A DNA stretch of 64,000 nucleotides. Source: Streptomyces sp. NBC_00510. GTDB taxonomy: Bacteria > Actinomycetota > Actinomycetes > Streptomycetales > Streptomycetaceae. The stretch spans positions 5,358,001-5,422,000 of the forward strand of contig CP107851.1 in NCBI GenBank assembly GCA_036013505.1, written 5' to 3'. This document shows positions 32,766 through 41,598 of this stretch, in pieces (position 1 is the first letter of the stretch; each line of letters opens with the position of its first letter). A program made the position numbers and the translations under genes. The notes under the pieces were generated by a model, which was given only the letters and a program-made list of their open reading frames with translations, was not told the origin of the DNA and did not search any database.

Positions 32766-33537
32766 GACCACTACCACCTCTCGCCGTAAGCGCGAGGGCC
32801 GCGTACGCCTGCCACGCCTGTCACACCCTCTCGACGCACAACAACGGCTGGCCCGGCGCCTCTTGTGGAGGCGTGCCGGGTCCGCCGCAGCCCGCCACCG
32901 GGCATGCGCCGGACCCCGAGCTGCCGGGACCATCGCTTCTCGGGTGAACCCAGCGTAGTTCGCCGTATCCCGCCCGTTAAGAGCTGTTGTCCCGGATGGC
33001 GAGATTCCTGCCCTGAATGCGGCCTGGCGACTCCTGCTGGTGGCGCGTGCTACCGGCGTATGCGGCTGTGCGCCCATCCGCGCGCTCTGTGCCGGTTCGG
33101 GCGGTAGGGGTTCCATGGTGGGGTGGGTTGGCCCGCGGCTCTCATGTGCGGCTATGGGGGGTAGTGGCGGGCCAGGGGGCTCCGCCACCACAATCCCCGC
33201 GGGTGGCGGACCGGTCCGGGAGGTGCGCCACGCCTCCCGGACCGCGACCCCCACACGTCGCAGAACGGACGAATGCGGGCTGCCCGGACATTGACCGGAA
33301 AATGACGTTTGAAATCCGGTGGCCCATTCCAAGTGACCATGATCAGGGGGGAGTTGGGCCGAACCGGCCCGCGCCGGACCGCGCGTGACGCGCGGTCCGG
33401 CGCTCAACCATGTCCTCATGCGCCTCTTTGTGCGCCGCTCCGTGGCAGCATGTTCCTCGGACGGGGCGGCAGTTCGGCCTGCCGCGGGGCCGGTTGGCCA
33501 CGGTGGCCCACGTAATCCACGACCTGTGGAGGCGGCG
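32766..33537. other. Divergent intergenic region, mostly unassigned
   Basis: This 772-bp stretch separates divergent starts. It is less GC-rich and codon-like structure is poor. An open frame encoding an 84-residue Gly/Ser-rich peptide (33040-33294) lacks convincing codon bias, so I left it out. TTGACC at 33290-33295 could be a -35 box for the plus strand. No lasso-type precursor peptide gene was found here despite the cyclase gene that follows. Confidence 0.45.
33371..33403. terminator. Perfect 15-bp hairpin
   Basis: GCGCCGGACCGCGCG, loop TGA and its exact complement lie 135 bp upstream of the cyclase gene and not at the end of any recognised gene. It may terminate an upstream small RNA or be an operator; only the inverted repeat itself is observed. 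Confidence 0.4.
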
Positions 33538-35574
33538 ATGCGGTGGTTGGTGGGGTGGAGCAGCGCTGCCGTGGGACAGGTTCCCGGCACGCGCGCCGGC
33601 CGCACCCTGCAGCCCGTCGGCGCACAACTCCTGTGGGGCGACCCCGATCCGCTGTGGATGGTGGGCGACTGGCGCCCCGACGAGGTGCGGATCGTCCACG
33701 CCGAGAACGGTTCCGTGGCGCGGCTGGCCGTGCTGGGCCGCTGCGCCGCCTCCGACGCCGACCTGCGGGTGGGGCTGTTCGCGGCGCGCGGCGGGGCGCT
33801 GCGCCATCTGACGGCCTGGGCGGGGAGCTACACCTGCGTCCTGCAGATCGGCCGACGCGTCACGGTGCTGGGGGACCTCGCGGGCGCCCGGCCGGTGTTC
33901 CACACCCAGTGGGCGCGGGGCACGGCGTACGGCACGGCCGCGCTGCCGCTCGCCGACCTCACCGAGGCCGCCCTGGACGTGACCTACCTTGCGGCGCTGC
34001 TGGCCTGCCCCGACTCGCCCGAGGCGCTCGGCGAGGGCACCCCGTACGCCGGGGTGCGCCGGGTGCCGCCCGGGCACGCGCTCATCATGCGCGACGGGGT
34101 GCCCGAGGTCAGCGGCTACGAGCCCACCGCCTCGCTGGCCGTCGCCGGCACCCCTGCGTCCTTCGCCGACCCGGACCGGGCGCTCGCCGGCATACGGGAC
34201 GCCCTGGTGGACGCCGTCCGGACGCGGCTCGCGCAGCCCCGCTTCGTACCGGACCCCGGCGAGGCCCCGGCGCCGGGCATCGGCGCCGACCTGTCCGGGG
34301 GCAGCGCCTCCTCCACGCTCGCCCTGCTCGCCGCGGGTCTGCCGGGGATGCCGGGCACACCGCTCGGGCACGGCTCCGCCGCGGGGCAGCGCCTGCTGGC
34401 GGTGACCTTCAACGACCTGACCACGGGCGGAGTCCACGGGCGCGAGGCGGAGCTGGAGCGCGCCCGCAGCATGGCCGCCGACCCGCGGCTGCACCACGTC
34501 GTCGTACCGGGCGGGCCGGAGTCCCTGCCGTACGCCGACCTCCTGGACAGCGGGCCGCTCACCGACGAGCCGGGCCCCTCGCTGGTCACCGCGGAACGGC
34601 ACCGGCGGCGCCTGGCGGCCGGCGGCGCCGACCACTTCGTGGGGCACGGTGCCCGGCAGGTGCTGGACGCCCATCCGGCGCGCCTGGCGGACCTGTTGAT
34701 GGACCGGCGGCGGCGCGGCCTGCTGCGTCCCGTCACGGCCCTGGCGCGGGCGGACGGGCCCTCGGGGCGCTCGGTCTTCGTCCCGTTCACGGTGTACCGG
34801 GCGGCGCGGCGGCTGGCCCGCACCAGTTACCGGCAGGGCGTGGAGGACGCCGCGGCACGGCTGCTGGCCCGGCGCTTCGAGGACCACGGGGACGCCCTGG
34901 CCGCGTCGCTGGCGGCCCTCGCGTGGTGCCGGCCGGGCCCCGCGGCGCGCTGGCTGACCGGTGAGGCGCTGGCCGAAGTATCGGTTCGCCTGCAGGAGGC
35001 GGCTTCCCGGCCGGGTACGACGGTGGAGCGCCCCGGAGAGCGCCGGGCGCGCGCCGCGCTCGCCCGGCACGCCGCCGACCACCGGGTCTTCGAGCAGGCC
35101 GCCGAGGTGCGCAGCCAGCGGCTGCACGCGCCCTTCCTGGACAACCAGGTGGTGCGGGCCTGCCGGGCGCTGCCCGAGACGCTGCGCGTCCAGCCGGGCG
35201 CCCGCACCACGATCCTGCGCTCCGTGCTGGCGGGCGCGGGCATCCGCGAACTGCCGCCCGGCTGGGGCGCCAACTCCCACGTCTCCACGGCCGTCGCCGT
35301 CCGTGCGGGCCTGCGGGCGGCCGTCGACGACCTGCTCGACCTCTTCGAGGCCCCGCTGCTCGCGGACGCCGGGCTCGTCGAGGCCCGGGTCGTACGGGCC
35401 GCCCTGCGCGCCGCGGCGGACGGCGAACCGGTGCCCGTCGACGGCCTCGCCGACCTGGTCGCCACGGAGGTGTGGCTGCGCCGGCTGCTGGCCCGGCGCG
35501 GCTCCTGCTGGACGGGCACGGAGGTGCCGGAACAGCGCGCGGTCGCGAGCGGGGTGCAGCGGCTGTCGCTGTAG
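33538..35574 (+). CDS. Asparagine-synthase-like macrolactam cyclase (albusnodin/ikarugamycin type)
   Basis: A 678-aa protein with an N-terminal glutaminase-like domain lacking a usable Cys nucleophile (it starts MRWLVGWSSAAV) and a C-terminal ATP-pyrophosphatase domain (~240-620). The PP-loop is DLSGGSASSTLALLAAG near residues 250-265. Asparagine-synthase-like enzymes activate a carboxylate as the acyl-adenylate and form an amide. The opening, the WGDPDPLW segment and the overall length fit the group that includes macrolactam cyclases of albusnodin and ikarugamycin pathways. Related orphan copies are frequent in Streptomyces and their substrates are unknown. No precursor peptide, leader peptidase or PKS-NRPS gene is nearby, so it may act elsewhere. 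GGAGG lies 5 nt before ATG 33538. Confidence 0.75.
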   Translation: MRWLVGWSSAAVGQVPGTRAGRTLQPVGAQLLWGDPDPLWMVGDWRPDEVRIVHAENGSVARLAVLGRCAASDADLRVGLFAARGGALRHLTAWAGSYTCVLQIGRRVTVLGDLAGARPVFHTQWARGTAYGTAALPLADLTEAALDVTYLAALLACPDSPEALGEGTPYAGVRRVPPGHALIMRDGVPEVSGYEPTASLAVAGTPASFADPDRALAGIRDALVDAVRTRLAQPRFVPDPGEAPAPGIGADLSGGSASSTLALLAAGLPGMPGTPLGHGSAAGQRLLAVTFNDLTTGGVHGREAELERARSMAADPRLHHVVVPGGPESLPYADLLDSGPLTDEPGPSLVTAERHRRRLAAGGADHFVGHGARQVLDAHPARLADLLMDRRRRGLLRPVTALARADGPSGRSVFVPFTVYRAARRLARTSYRQGVEDAAARLLARRFEDHGDALAASLAALAWCRPGPAARWLTGEALAEVSVRLQEAASRPGTTVERPGERRARAALARHAADHRVFEQAAEVRSQRLHAPFLDNQVVRACRALPETLRVQPGARTTILRSVLAGAGIRELPPGWGANSHVSTAVAVRAGLRAAVDDLLDLFEAPLLADAGLVEARVVRAALRAAADGEPVPVDGLADLVATEVWLRRLLARRGSCWTGTEVPEQRAVASGVQRLSL

Positions 35575-35719
35575 GCCGGCGCCGGCGGTCATCTGACGGT
35601 GCGTGCGCCCCACGGGTGCGCCGTCCGGGGGGATATGGACGCCGTTGCTCCACATATGTCACTGGCCGGAAAAGGACCCCGGCGCAGCCCCGCGCGCGGG
35701 TCTCCGGGACACTCTGAAC

Positions 35720-36379
35720 ATGCGCATCCGTACCACGGCGGCGGCCCTCGCCGCCGCTGCCGCCGCCGCGGCCCTCCTGGGCCTGGCCGCGCACGCCTCC
35801 GGCGCGCCCGCCGACCGGTCCGGGGTCCGCCTCTACGACGAGGCACTGGGCAGGACGCGCGAAGACGGCGCCACGGTGTGCACCTTCTACTTCAAGGCCG
35901 AGGGCTTCGGCCCCGAGCAGCCGGTCAACTGGACGGTCTCGTACGCCCGGGGCGAGGACGCGGTCGTCGGCACGCTGGTCACCGGCGCCCGGGGCACCGG
36001 GAGCACCGGCCGCGTCGTCCTCGCCGACGGCGACTACCGCTTCCGGTGGGCCGGTTCCGACGCGAAGCCGCAGCGCTTCACGGTGGCCTGTCCGGCCGGG
36101 ACGGCGACCCCGTCGCCGGGCACCGCCTCCACCGGCCCCTCCGCGCCCGCGGGCGCCGTGCCCGGGGTGACGGCGGCGGCGTCCACCGGCCCGGGCACGG
36201 GCCTCCCCGCCGCGGGGCTCACCTCCGCGTCGACCTCCACCGGCCCCTCCGACGTCACCGCGGGCGTGGCCTCCGTACTGGTCGCCCTGGGCATCGCCTC
36301 GGTGGCGACATTCGTGATGCTCCGCCGCAAGCCCGTCCCGCGACCCGGGCCCCGCCGCCACCGTCGCGCCTCCGGCTGA
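35720..36379 (+). CDS. Exported surface protein with C-terminal membrane anchor
   Basis: A 219-aa protein. A signal peptide made almost wholly of Ala and Leu ends near HASGAPA. An extracellular domain (~30-115) has two cysteines (TVCTFYFKAEGFG and VACPAG), probably disulphide-bonded, and the strand pattern of an Ig-like fold. It continues into a ~65-residue Thr/Ser/Pro/Gly-rich stalk and ends with a transmembrane helix (VTAGVASVLVALGIASVATFVML) and a basic tail RRKPVPRPGPRRHRR. There is no LPXTG sorting motif. The layout suggests a cell-surface protein held by the C-terminal helix. It starts 145 bp after the cyclase gene. The function is unknown. Confidence 0.7.
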   Translation: MRIRTTAAALAAAAAAAALLGLAAHASGAPADRSGVRLYDEALGRTREDGATVCTFYFKAEGFGPEQPVNWTVSYARGEDAVVGTLVTGARGTGSTGRVVLADGDYRFRWAGSDAKPQRFTVACPAGTATPSPGTASTGPSAPAGAVPGVTAAASTGPGTGLPAAGLTSASTSTGPSDVTAGVASVLVALGIASVATFVMLRRKPVPRPGPRRHRRASG

Positions 36380-36394
36380 CCGTCTGGCGCTGCC

Positions 36395-37021
36395 GTGCGG
36401 GTGCGTTGTGGTTGCGGTTGGGGTTTCTCCCCCGCCCGCCCTCCCGATTGCCCGGCGCGGTTGGTGCGGGGCTCGCGCGGTTCGTGGTGGGCCGGGGTCG
36501 GGGCCTGCGGGGCTGGGCATTCTGGACCGCAAATTTATGTGCATGGCGGGCGGTCCAGGTCCTTGCCGTCCGTGCCGCACAACAAATACACGTCAGCGTC
36601 CAGAACGCCCACCCTCCCCCAGCCTTCGGCCGGGGGTGCCCCCACCTCCCCCGCCCCCTTCGTATCGAGCGGCGACTGACGGCCGGTGGGGGGTGAGGAA
36701 GCGCTCCGGGGTGGCCGCAGGTGCCTTACTCACCCCCCACCGGCCGTCAGTCGCCCCAACCCGTGGGAGGGGGTGTGGCGGGGTGCGCCCATGGGGGTCC
36801 CCCCGGCCGAAGGCTGGGGGAGACGAGCGGCGAACGCGGTGCCGAACGACGCAGGGGTAAACCGCGAGTGCTGTGGGGGTCCCCCCGGCCGAAGGCTGGG
36901 GGAGTGCGCCGGCGCGGCACCGACCCCACACGTACGCAGCGAGGCGGTCACTGACCGCGCCGGGCAATCGGGAGGGCGGGCGGGTGGACGCCCGCCGCAG
37001 GCGCGAACAACCCGCACACGA
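36395..37021. repeat. Long extragenic palindrome, copy 2
   Basis: Homologous to the element at 30.8-31.3 kb and likewise an imperfect giant hairpin. The outer 18-mer CCCGATTGCCCGGCGCGG is at 36443-36460 and inverted at 36955-36972. The core has CACCCCCCACCGGCCGTCAG near 36732-36752 opposite GACGGCCGGTGGGGGGTG near 36679-36697. Three copies of the small hairpin unit CCAGCCTTCGGCCGGGG are present, one direct (near 36617) and two inverted (near 36800 and 36882). The gap 36380-37144 contains nothing else I can support. Confidence 0.75.
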
Positions 37022-37144
37022 CAACCGGCCGGAACAACGACGTGACCCCCCGCCCCCCGCGCCCCGCAGGGTGTCCGTGGCGTACCCGACAATGGTGGGG
37101 CCGGACAACGCAAGGGCAGCGGCACCACAGGACGGGCGGGCACG

Positions 37145-38356
37145 ATGGCGGTATGGGACGACCTGGTCGGCCAGGACCGGGTGACGGAGCAGTTGGCTGC
37201 CGCCGCACGGGACGCCGACGCCTACGTGACGGCGGCTGCCGCGCGCACCGCGCTGCCGACGGCGTCGAAGATGACGCACGCCTGGCTGTTCACCGGCCCG
37301 CCCGGCGCGGGCCGTGACACGGCCGCGCGCGCCTTCGCCGCCGCGCTGCAGTGCGTGAGCCCGGACCGGGCGCTGGGCGGGGCGCCGGGCTGCGGCTTCT
37401 GCGACGGCTGCCACACGACCCTGGTCGGTACGCACGCCGACGTCGAGGTGGTCCGCACCGACCTGCTCTCCATCGGCGTCAAGGACACCCGCGACCTCGT
37501 CCGCCGCTCCACGCTGTCGCCCGCCTCCGGCCGCTGGCAGGTGATCGTGCTGGAGGACGCCGACCGCCTCACCGAGGGCGCCGGCAACGTGCTGCTCAAG
37601 GCCGTGGAGGAGCCCGCGCCCCGGACGGTATGGCTGCTGTGCGCGCCCTCCATCGAGGACGTGCTGCCGACGATCCGCTCGCGCTGCCGGCACCTGGTGC
37701 TGCGCACCCCGCCCGTGGACGCCGTCGCCGCCGTGCTGGTCCGGCGCGACGGCATCGACCCCGTGATCGCCGAGGCCGCCGCCCGTGCCACGCAGGGGCA
37801 CATCGACCGCGCCCGCCGGCTCGCCACCGACGAGGGGGCGCGCACCCGCCGCGCGGCCGTGCTGAGGCTGCCGCTGCGCGTGGACGACGTCGGGGGCTGC
37901 CTCAAGGCCGCGCAGGAGCTGGTGGACGCGGCGACCGAGGACGCCAAGCAGGTCTCCGAGGAGATGGACGCCAAGGAGACCGAGGAGCTGCGCACGGCGC
38001 TCGGCGCGGCCGCGGGGGCGGGCAGCCGGATGCCGCGCGGCACGGCGGGCGTGATGAAGGAGCTCGCCGACCGGCAGAAGCGCCGGTCCACCCGTACCCA
38101 GCGCGACACCCTCGACCTGGCCCTCACCGACCTGGCGGGCTTCTACCGGGACGTGCTGGCGGTGCAGGTCGGCACGTCCGTCGCCATCGCGAACGTCGAG
38201 GCGCGGGACGCCGTCGAGCGGATCGCGGCTGCTTCGCGGCCGGAGAACACGCTGCGCCGCATCGAGGCCGTGCTCGCCTGCCGTGGGGCCCTGGACAGGA
38301 ACGTCGCGCCGCTGCTGGCCGTCGAGGCGATGACGCTGGCCCTGCGCGCGGGCTGA
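37145..38356 (+). CDS. holB: DNA polymerase III subunit delta'
   Basis: A 403-aa clamp-loader subunit that works with delta and gamma/tau to load the beta sliding clamp. The AAA+ fold begins VWDDLVGQDRVTEQL, the P-loop-like motif is FTGPPGAGRDTAARA, the zinc-binding Cys cluster is CGFCDGC plus an upstream Cys (LQCVSP), and VIVLEDADRLTEGAGNVLLKAVEEP is the Walker B/sensor region. The SRC motif is IRSRCRHLVLR. Actinobacterial delta' proteins carry the ~100-residue C-terminal extension seen here. It is an essential housekeeping gene, preceded directly by the large palindrome. Confidence 0.93.
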   Translation: MAVWDDLVGQDRVTEQLAAAARDADAYVTAAAARTALPTASKMTHAWLFTGPPGAGRDTAARAFAAALQCVSPDRALGGAPGCGFCDGCHTTLVGTHADVEVVRTDLLSIGVKDTRDLVRRSTLSPASGRWQVIVLEDADRLTEGAGNVLLKAVEEPAPRTVWLLCAPSIEDVLPTIRSRCRHLVLRTPPVDAVAAVLVRRDGIDPVIAEAAARATQGHIDRARRLATDEGARTRRAAVLRLPLRVDDVGGCLKAAQELVDAATEDAKQVSEEMDAKETEELRTALGAAAGAGSRMPRGTAGVMKELADRQKRRSTRTQRDTLDLALTDLAGFYRDVLAVQVGTSVAIANVEARDAVERIAAASRPENTLRRIEAVLACRGALDRNVAPLLAVEAMTLALRAG

Positions 38357-38600
38357 CCGCCGGCGCGCGGGACCGGCCGCGCGGACCGCCCCCGCGGCTT
38401 GATCATCCGGCGGACGGGTGATCGTTTGCGGCGCTCGCGCGTCGCCGCTCCCCGGTGCGCCCGGCCTTGCCGCAGGCTGCTGTGCGGTGCCCCCGGCCGC
38501 TGTCCCCGCGGGGGTGATCCCAGCGCACGGGGTGCGCTCCCCCCTGCCTTCGGCGCGGGTGCCGCGCCCGTGCCCGAAGCGCCGTGGGGGACCTGCCGAG

Positions 38601-39635
38601 GTGGTGCCGCACGTGCCCGAGGTGGCCGAGGTCGTCGTTCTGTACGCGCTGCTGACCGTGGCCGGGGCCGTGGCGGTGGCGCTCGCCCGCTCGGCCCTGC
38701 GGCACTGGTGGGAGCAGCGCGCGGGCCGCGCGTACGAACTGCCCGTCGAGCGCACCGGCACGGTGCTGCGCGGCGCGGGGTCCGCGCTGGCCGCCGCGGT
38801 GGCGGTCACGCTGGCCGTCTGGTCGCCGTCCGGCCCGGCGGATCCGTCGCTCTCGTCGCCCCGCCCGGTCACCGCCGCCGCCCCTCCGCCGTCCCGGCCG
38901 CCGGCCGCGCCACCCCCGCGGCCGGTGCCGTCCGACCCCGTGGACGCCGGGCTGGAGCCGCCGCGCACCCTCGGTCACCCGGCCGGGGGCACGCTCCAGG
39001 AATTGTCCGACGGCACGCGGGTCTGGCTGCCCCCGCAGTACGACTACCCGGACTCCGTCGGGGTGTACTTCCCCCTGGTCGTGGCCCACATCGACCCCGC
39101 CGACCCGGATCTGTTCGCCGGCTTCGCCGCCCAGTCGCTGCGGGGCATCGCCGACCCCTTCGTGGTCGTGCTGCCCGCCCACTGCGACACCGGCCCCGGC
39201 GCCCGTCCCGCGGCCGTCCCGGTCGCGGTCGCCCGGCTCTACCGCGTCCTGCCCGGCCGCCCCGCGCGGGCGTTGCTGGGCGCCGACGGGGACGCGGCCT
39301 GCGTCGTACGGCAGCAGCTGACCGACCCCGAGGGGTACACCGCGGCGATCGGCGTCTCGGGCGGCTACGACGGGATCGACCGGTCCGGCCCGCCGCCGTA
39401 CTACTCCTCCACCGACCGCGGCTACCCCGGGGGTGACATGCCGCGCCCCGCGCTGCTGCTCGCCGTACCCTCCGGAGAGGAGGACGCGCGGCGCTCCGCC
39501 CTCGCCCTGCGGGAACGGGTGCGCGGCGTGTCCGCCGGGGTGCGGGTGCTGGACGGCATCGCCCCGCGACGGCGGCTCTTCGCCCTCGTGGCCGGGTACG
39601 CGACCGAGAAGCTCGACGGCCCGGACCGTCCCTGA
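38601..39635 (+). CDS. Membrane-anchored alpha/beta-hydrolase-fold protein
   Basis: A 344-aa protein. Two hydrophobic helices come first (VVVLYALLTVAGAVAVALA and AGSALAAAVAVTLAVW), then a Pro-rich stalk, and residues ~130-340 are esterase-D-like: VWLPPQYDYPDSVGVYFPLVVAH, VVVLPAHCDTGP and DGIAPRRRLFALVAGY. Where the family normally has a GxSxG nucleophile elbow I read ALLGADGDAA, with Asp in place of Ser, so the copy may be catalytically inactive. The start is uncertain: GTG 38601, 38604 and 38613 are all in frame; GAGGTGG at 38598-38604 would serve the last one. It probably sits outside the membrane. Confidence 0.65.
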   Translation: MVPHVPEVAEVVVLYALLTVAGAVAVALARSALRHWWEQRAGRAYELPVERTGTVLRGAGSALAAAVAVTLAVWSPSGPADPSLSSPRPVTAAAPPPSRPPAAPPPRPVPSDPVDAGLEPPRTLGHPAGGTLQELSDGTRVWLPPQYDYPDSVGVYFPLVVAHIDPADPDLFAGFAAQSLRGIADPFVVVLPAHCDTGPGARPAAVPVAVARLYRVLPGRPARALLGADGDAACVVRQQLTDPEGYTAAIGVSGGYDGIDRSGPPPYYSSTDRGYPGGDMPRPALLLAVPSGEEDARRSALALRERVRGVSAGVRVLDGIAPRRRLFALVAGYATEKLDGPDRP

Positions 39636-39736
39636 GGGCGCGGGCCGGAATCACCCGTACGAGGACTGTGGAGGACGGTTCGCCACCGGCCCTCCGGATA
39701 CGCTCCAGATGACCACCACGAGGAACCGAGGCTCCG

Positions 39737-41308
39737 ATGCACACCCCGCGCCTGCTCCGTACCTCCGGCACCGTCCTCGCCGTCGCCGGGCTGATGCTGT
39801 CCGCGTGCACGACCGGAGGCAGCACGCACAGTGCCGCCGCCTCGTCCCCGACGGGCTCGCGCGGCGGGCCGCCGCCCTCGGGCGCTCCCGCGGACGCCTA
39901 CGGCAACCTCCGGCCGTACTACGAGCAGCGCCTGTCCTGGCGCGAGTGCAAGGACATGCCGGGCATGCAGTGCGCCACCATGCGGGTCCCCCTCGACTAC
40001 GCCCACCCGTCCGCCGCGAGCGACCTCAAGCTCGCCGTCACCCGGAAGCGGGCCGAGGACGGCGGCAAGCGGCTCGGCACCCTGCTGGTCAACCCGGGCG
40101 GCCCCGGCGGCTCCGCGATCGACTACCTGCAGTACGCGGCCTTCGGCTACCCGTCGGCGGTCACCTCCCGCTACGACATGGCCGCCATCGACCCACGCGG
40201 TGTGGCCCGCAGCGAGCCCGTCGAGTGCCTCAGCGACCGCCAGATGGACGCCTTCACGGCGACCGACGTCACCCCGGACGACGGCGCCGAGGTCAACGCC
40301 CTCGTCGCCGCCGACAAGGAGTTCGCCGGTGGCTGCGAGCAGCGCTCCGCCAAACTGCTCAAGCACATCAGCACGGTGGACTCCGCCCGCGACATGGACG
40401 TCTTCCGCGCTCTGGTCGGCGACCGCAAGCTCAACTACGTCGGCAAGTCCTACGGCACGTTCCTGGGCGCCACCTACGCCGAGCTGTTCCCCGACAAGGC
40501 CGGCCGGCTCGTCCTCGACGGCGCCGTCGACCCGTCGATCTCGGCCCTCGACGCGAGCCGCGGCCAGGCCTCCGGCTTCGAGACCGCCTTCGACGCCTTC
40601 GCCCGGGACTGCGTCGGCCACCGCGACTGCCCGCTCGGCACCAAGAGCTCCGCCGACGCCGGGCACCGCCTCGACGCCTTCTTCAAGCAGCTGGACGCCA
40701 AGCCCCTGAACACCGGCAGCGACCGCAAGCTGACCGAGGCGCTCGGCACCACCGGCGTGATCGCCGCGATGTACGACGAGTCGATGTGGCCCACCCTGCG
40801 CACCGCCCTCACCAAGGCGAACAAGGGCGACGGAAGCGGTCTGCTCGCGCTGTCCGACACGTACTACGAGCGCGACGACCGCGGCCGCTACGACAACCTC
40901 ATGTACGCCAACGCCGCCGTGAACTGCCTCGACCTGCCGCCGGCGCTGTCCGGCCCGCCGGCCGCCGAGCAGTCCGTCTCCGCGTTCACCGCCGAGTCCC
41001 CGCACTTCGGCAAGAACCTCGCGTGGTCCAGCCTGATCTGCGCCTACTGGCCCGTCGCGCCGACCGGCAAGCCCCACCGCATCGAGGCCACCGGCGCCGA
41101 CCCCATCCTGGTCGTCGGCACCACCCGCGACCCCGCCACGCCGTACGCCTGGGCCAAGTCCCTCGCCGGCCAGCTCGACTCCGGCGTCCTGCTCACCTAC
41201 AACGGCGACGGCCACACGGCGTACGCCCGCGGCAGCAGCTGCATCGACTCCGCCGTCAACCGCTACCTCCTCGACGGCACGCCCCCGGCGGACGGCAAGA
41301 CCTGCTGA
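39737..41308 (+). CDS. Secreted tripeptidyl aminopeptidase-type hydrolase (TAP/SlpD family)
   Basis: A 523-aa alpha/beta-hydrolase lipoprotein. The signal peptide ends in lipobox LSAC at about residue 23, so it is tethered outside the membrane. The oxyanion region is LLVNPGGPGGSAIDY, the nucleophile Ser is in VGKSYGTFLGATYA, the Asp in VVGTTRDPATP and the His in GDGHTAYARG; TAP-like C-terminal cysteines (SSCIDS and the last Cys) are present. Relatives in Streptomyces remove tripeptides from the N-termini of secreted proteins and peptides. It stands alone upstream of a tRNA gene. Confidence 0.9.
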   Translation: MHTPRLLRTSGTVLAVAGLMLSACTTGGSTHSAAASSPTGSRGGPPPSGAPADAYGNLRPYYEQRLSWRECKDMPGMQCATMRVPLDYAHPSAASDLKLAVTRKRAEDGGKRLGTLLVNPGGPGGSAIDYLQYAAFGYPSAVTSRYDMAAIDPRGVARSEPVECLSDRQMDAFTATDVTPDDGAEVNALVAADKEFAGGCEQRSAKLLKHISTVDSARDMDVFRALVGDRKLNYVGKSYGTFLGATYAELFPDKAGRLVLDGAVDPSISALDASRGQASGFETAFDAFARDCVGHRDCPLGTKSSADAGHRLDAFFKQLDAKPLNTGSDRKLTEALGTTGVIAAMYDESMWPTLRTALTKANKGDGSGLLALSDTYYERDDRGRYDNLMYANAAVNCLDLPPALSGPPAAEQSVSAFTAESPHFGKNLAWSSLICAYWPVAPTGKPHRIEATGADPILVVGTTRDPATPYAWAKSLAGQLDSGVLLTYNGDGHTAYARGSSCIDSAVNRYLLDGTPPADGKTC

Positions 41309-41421
41309 CCCCGTGAGGGGCCCGATCGCCCCGTCCCGACCCGACAGCACCCTGGTCAGGGGCCCCTCAAGAACTGTGTAGACTTGTGCCCGCTGCCGAT
41401 GCGAAGCTGTCTCGGCAGCCT

Positions 41422-41495
41422 GCCGCCTTAGCTCAGTCGGCCAGAGCGACGCACTCGTAATGCGTAGGTCAAGGGTTCGATTCCCTTAGGCGGCT
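41422..41495 (+). tRNA. tRNA-Thr (anticodon CGU)
   Basis: A 74-nt cloverleaf: acceptor GCCGCCT/AGGCGGC, D arm GCTC/GAGC, anticodon stem ACGCA/TGCGT around loop CTCGTAA (anticodon CGT, decoding ACG), and T arm AAGGG/CCCTT with TTCGATT. No CCA is encoded. TAGACT at 41379-41384 may be its -10 box. Its 3' part is the attachment core of the integrated element, which restores the gene exactly. Confidence 0.95.
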
Positions 41496-41496
41496 C
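41454..41496 (+). repeat. attL core (43-bp direct repeat)
   Basis: Starts at CTCGTAATGCG in the anticodon loop and runs to AGGCGGCTC, one base past the tRNA 3' end. It is identical to 58748-58790; flanking bases differ on both sides. Confidence 0.93.
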
Positions 41497-41530
41497 AGAG
41501 AGAAAGTGGCTGGTCACAGGCCACGTAGAG

Positions 41531-41564
41531 ACGGGCCCCTCGGAGATCACTCCGGGGGGCCCGT
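41531..41564. terminator. Terminator for integrase and tRNA transcripts
   Basis: ACGGGCCCCTCGGAG pairs with CTCCGGGGGGCCCGT across a 4-nt loop, with one mismatch. It lies between the tRNA-Thr gene and the end of the minus-strand integrase gene, and replaces the tRNA's native terminator, now 17 kb away at 58798. Confidence 0.75.
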
Positions 41565-41582
41565 ACACATTCAGTACACGTG
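41563..41582. repeat. Candidate integrase arm site, left
   Basis: GTACACAT-TCA-GTACACGTG, 66 bp inside attL. The same sequence with GCC as spacer lies 105 bp inside attR, in the same orientation. Position and identity suggest arm-type integrase or excisionase binding; this is inference. Confidence 0.5.
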
Positions 41583-41598
41583 GATCTGATCGCTCCGC

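Noticed and set aside
33040..33294. 84-codon plus-strand frame in the gap before the cyclase gene, considered as a precursor peptide
   Set aside because: Gly/Ser/Arg-rich, with no leader/core pattern, ribosome-binding site or clear codon bias.
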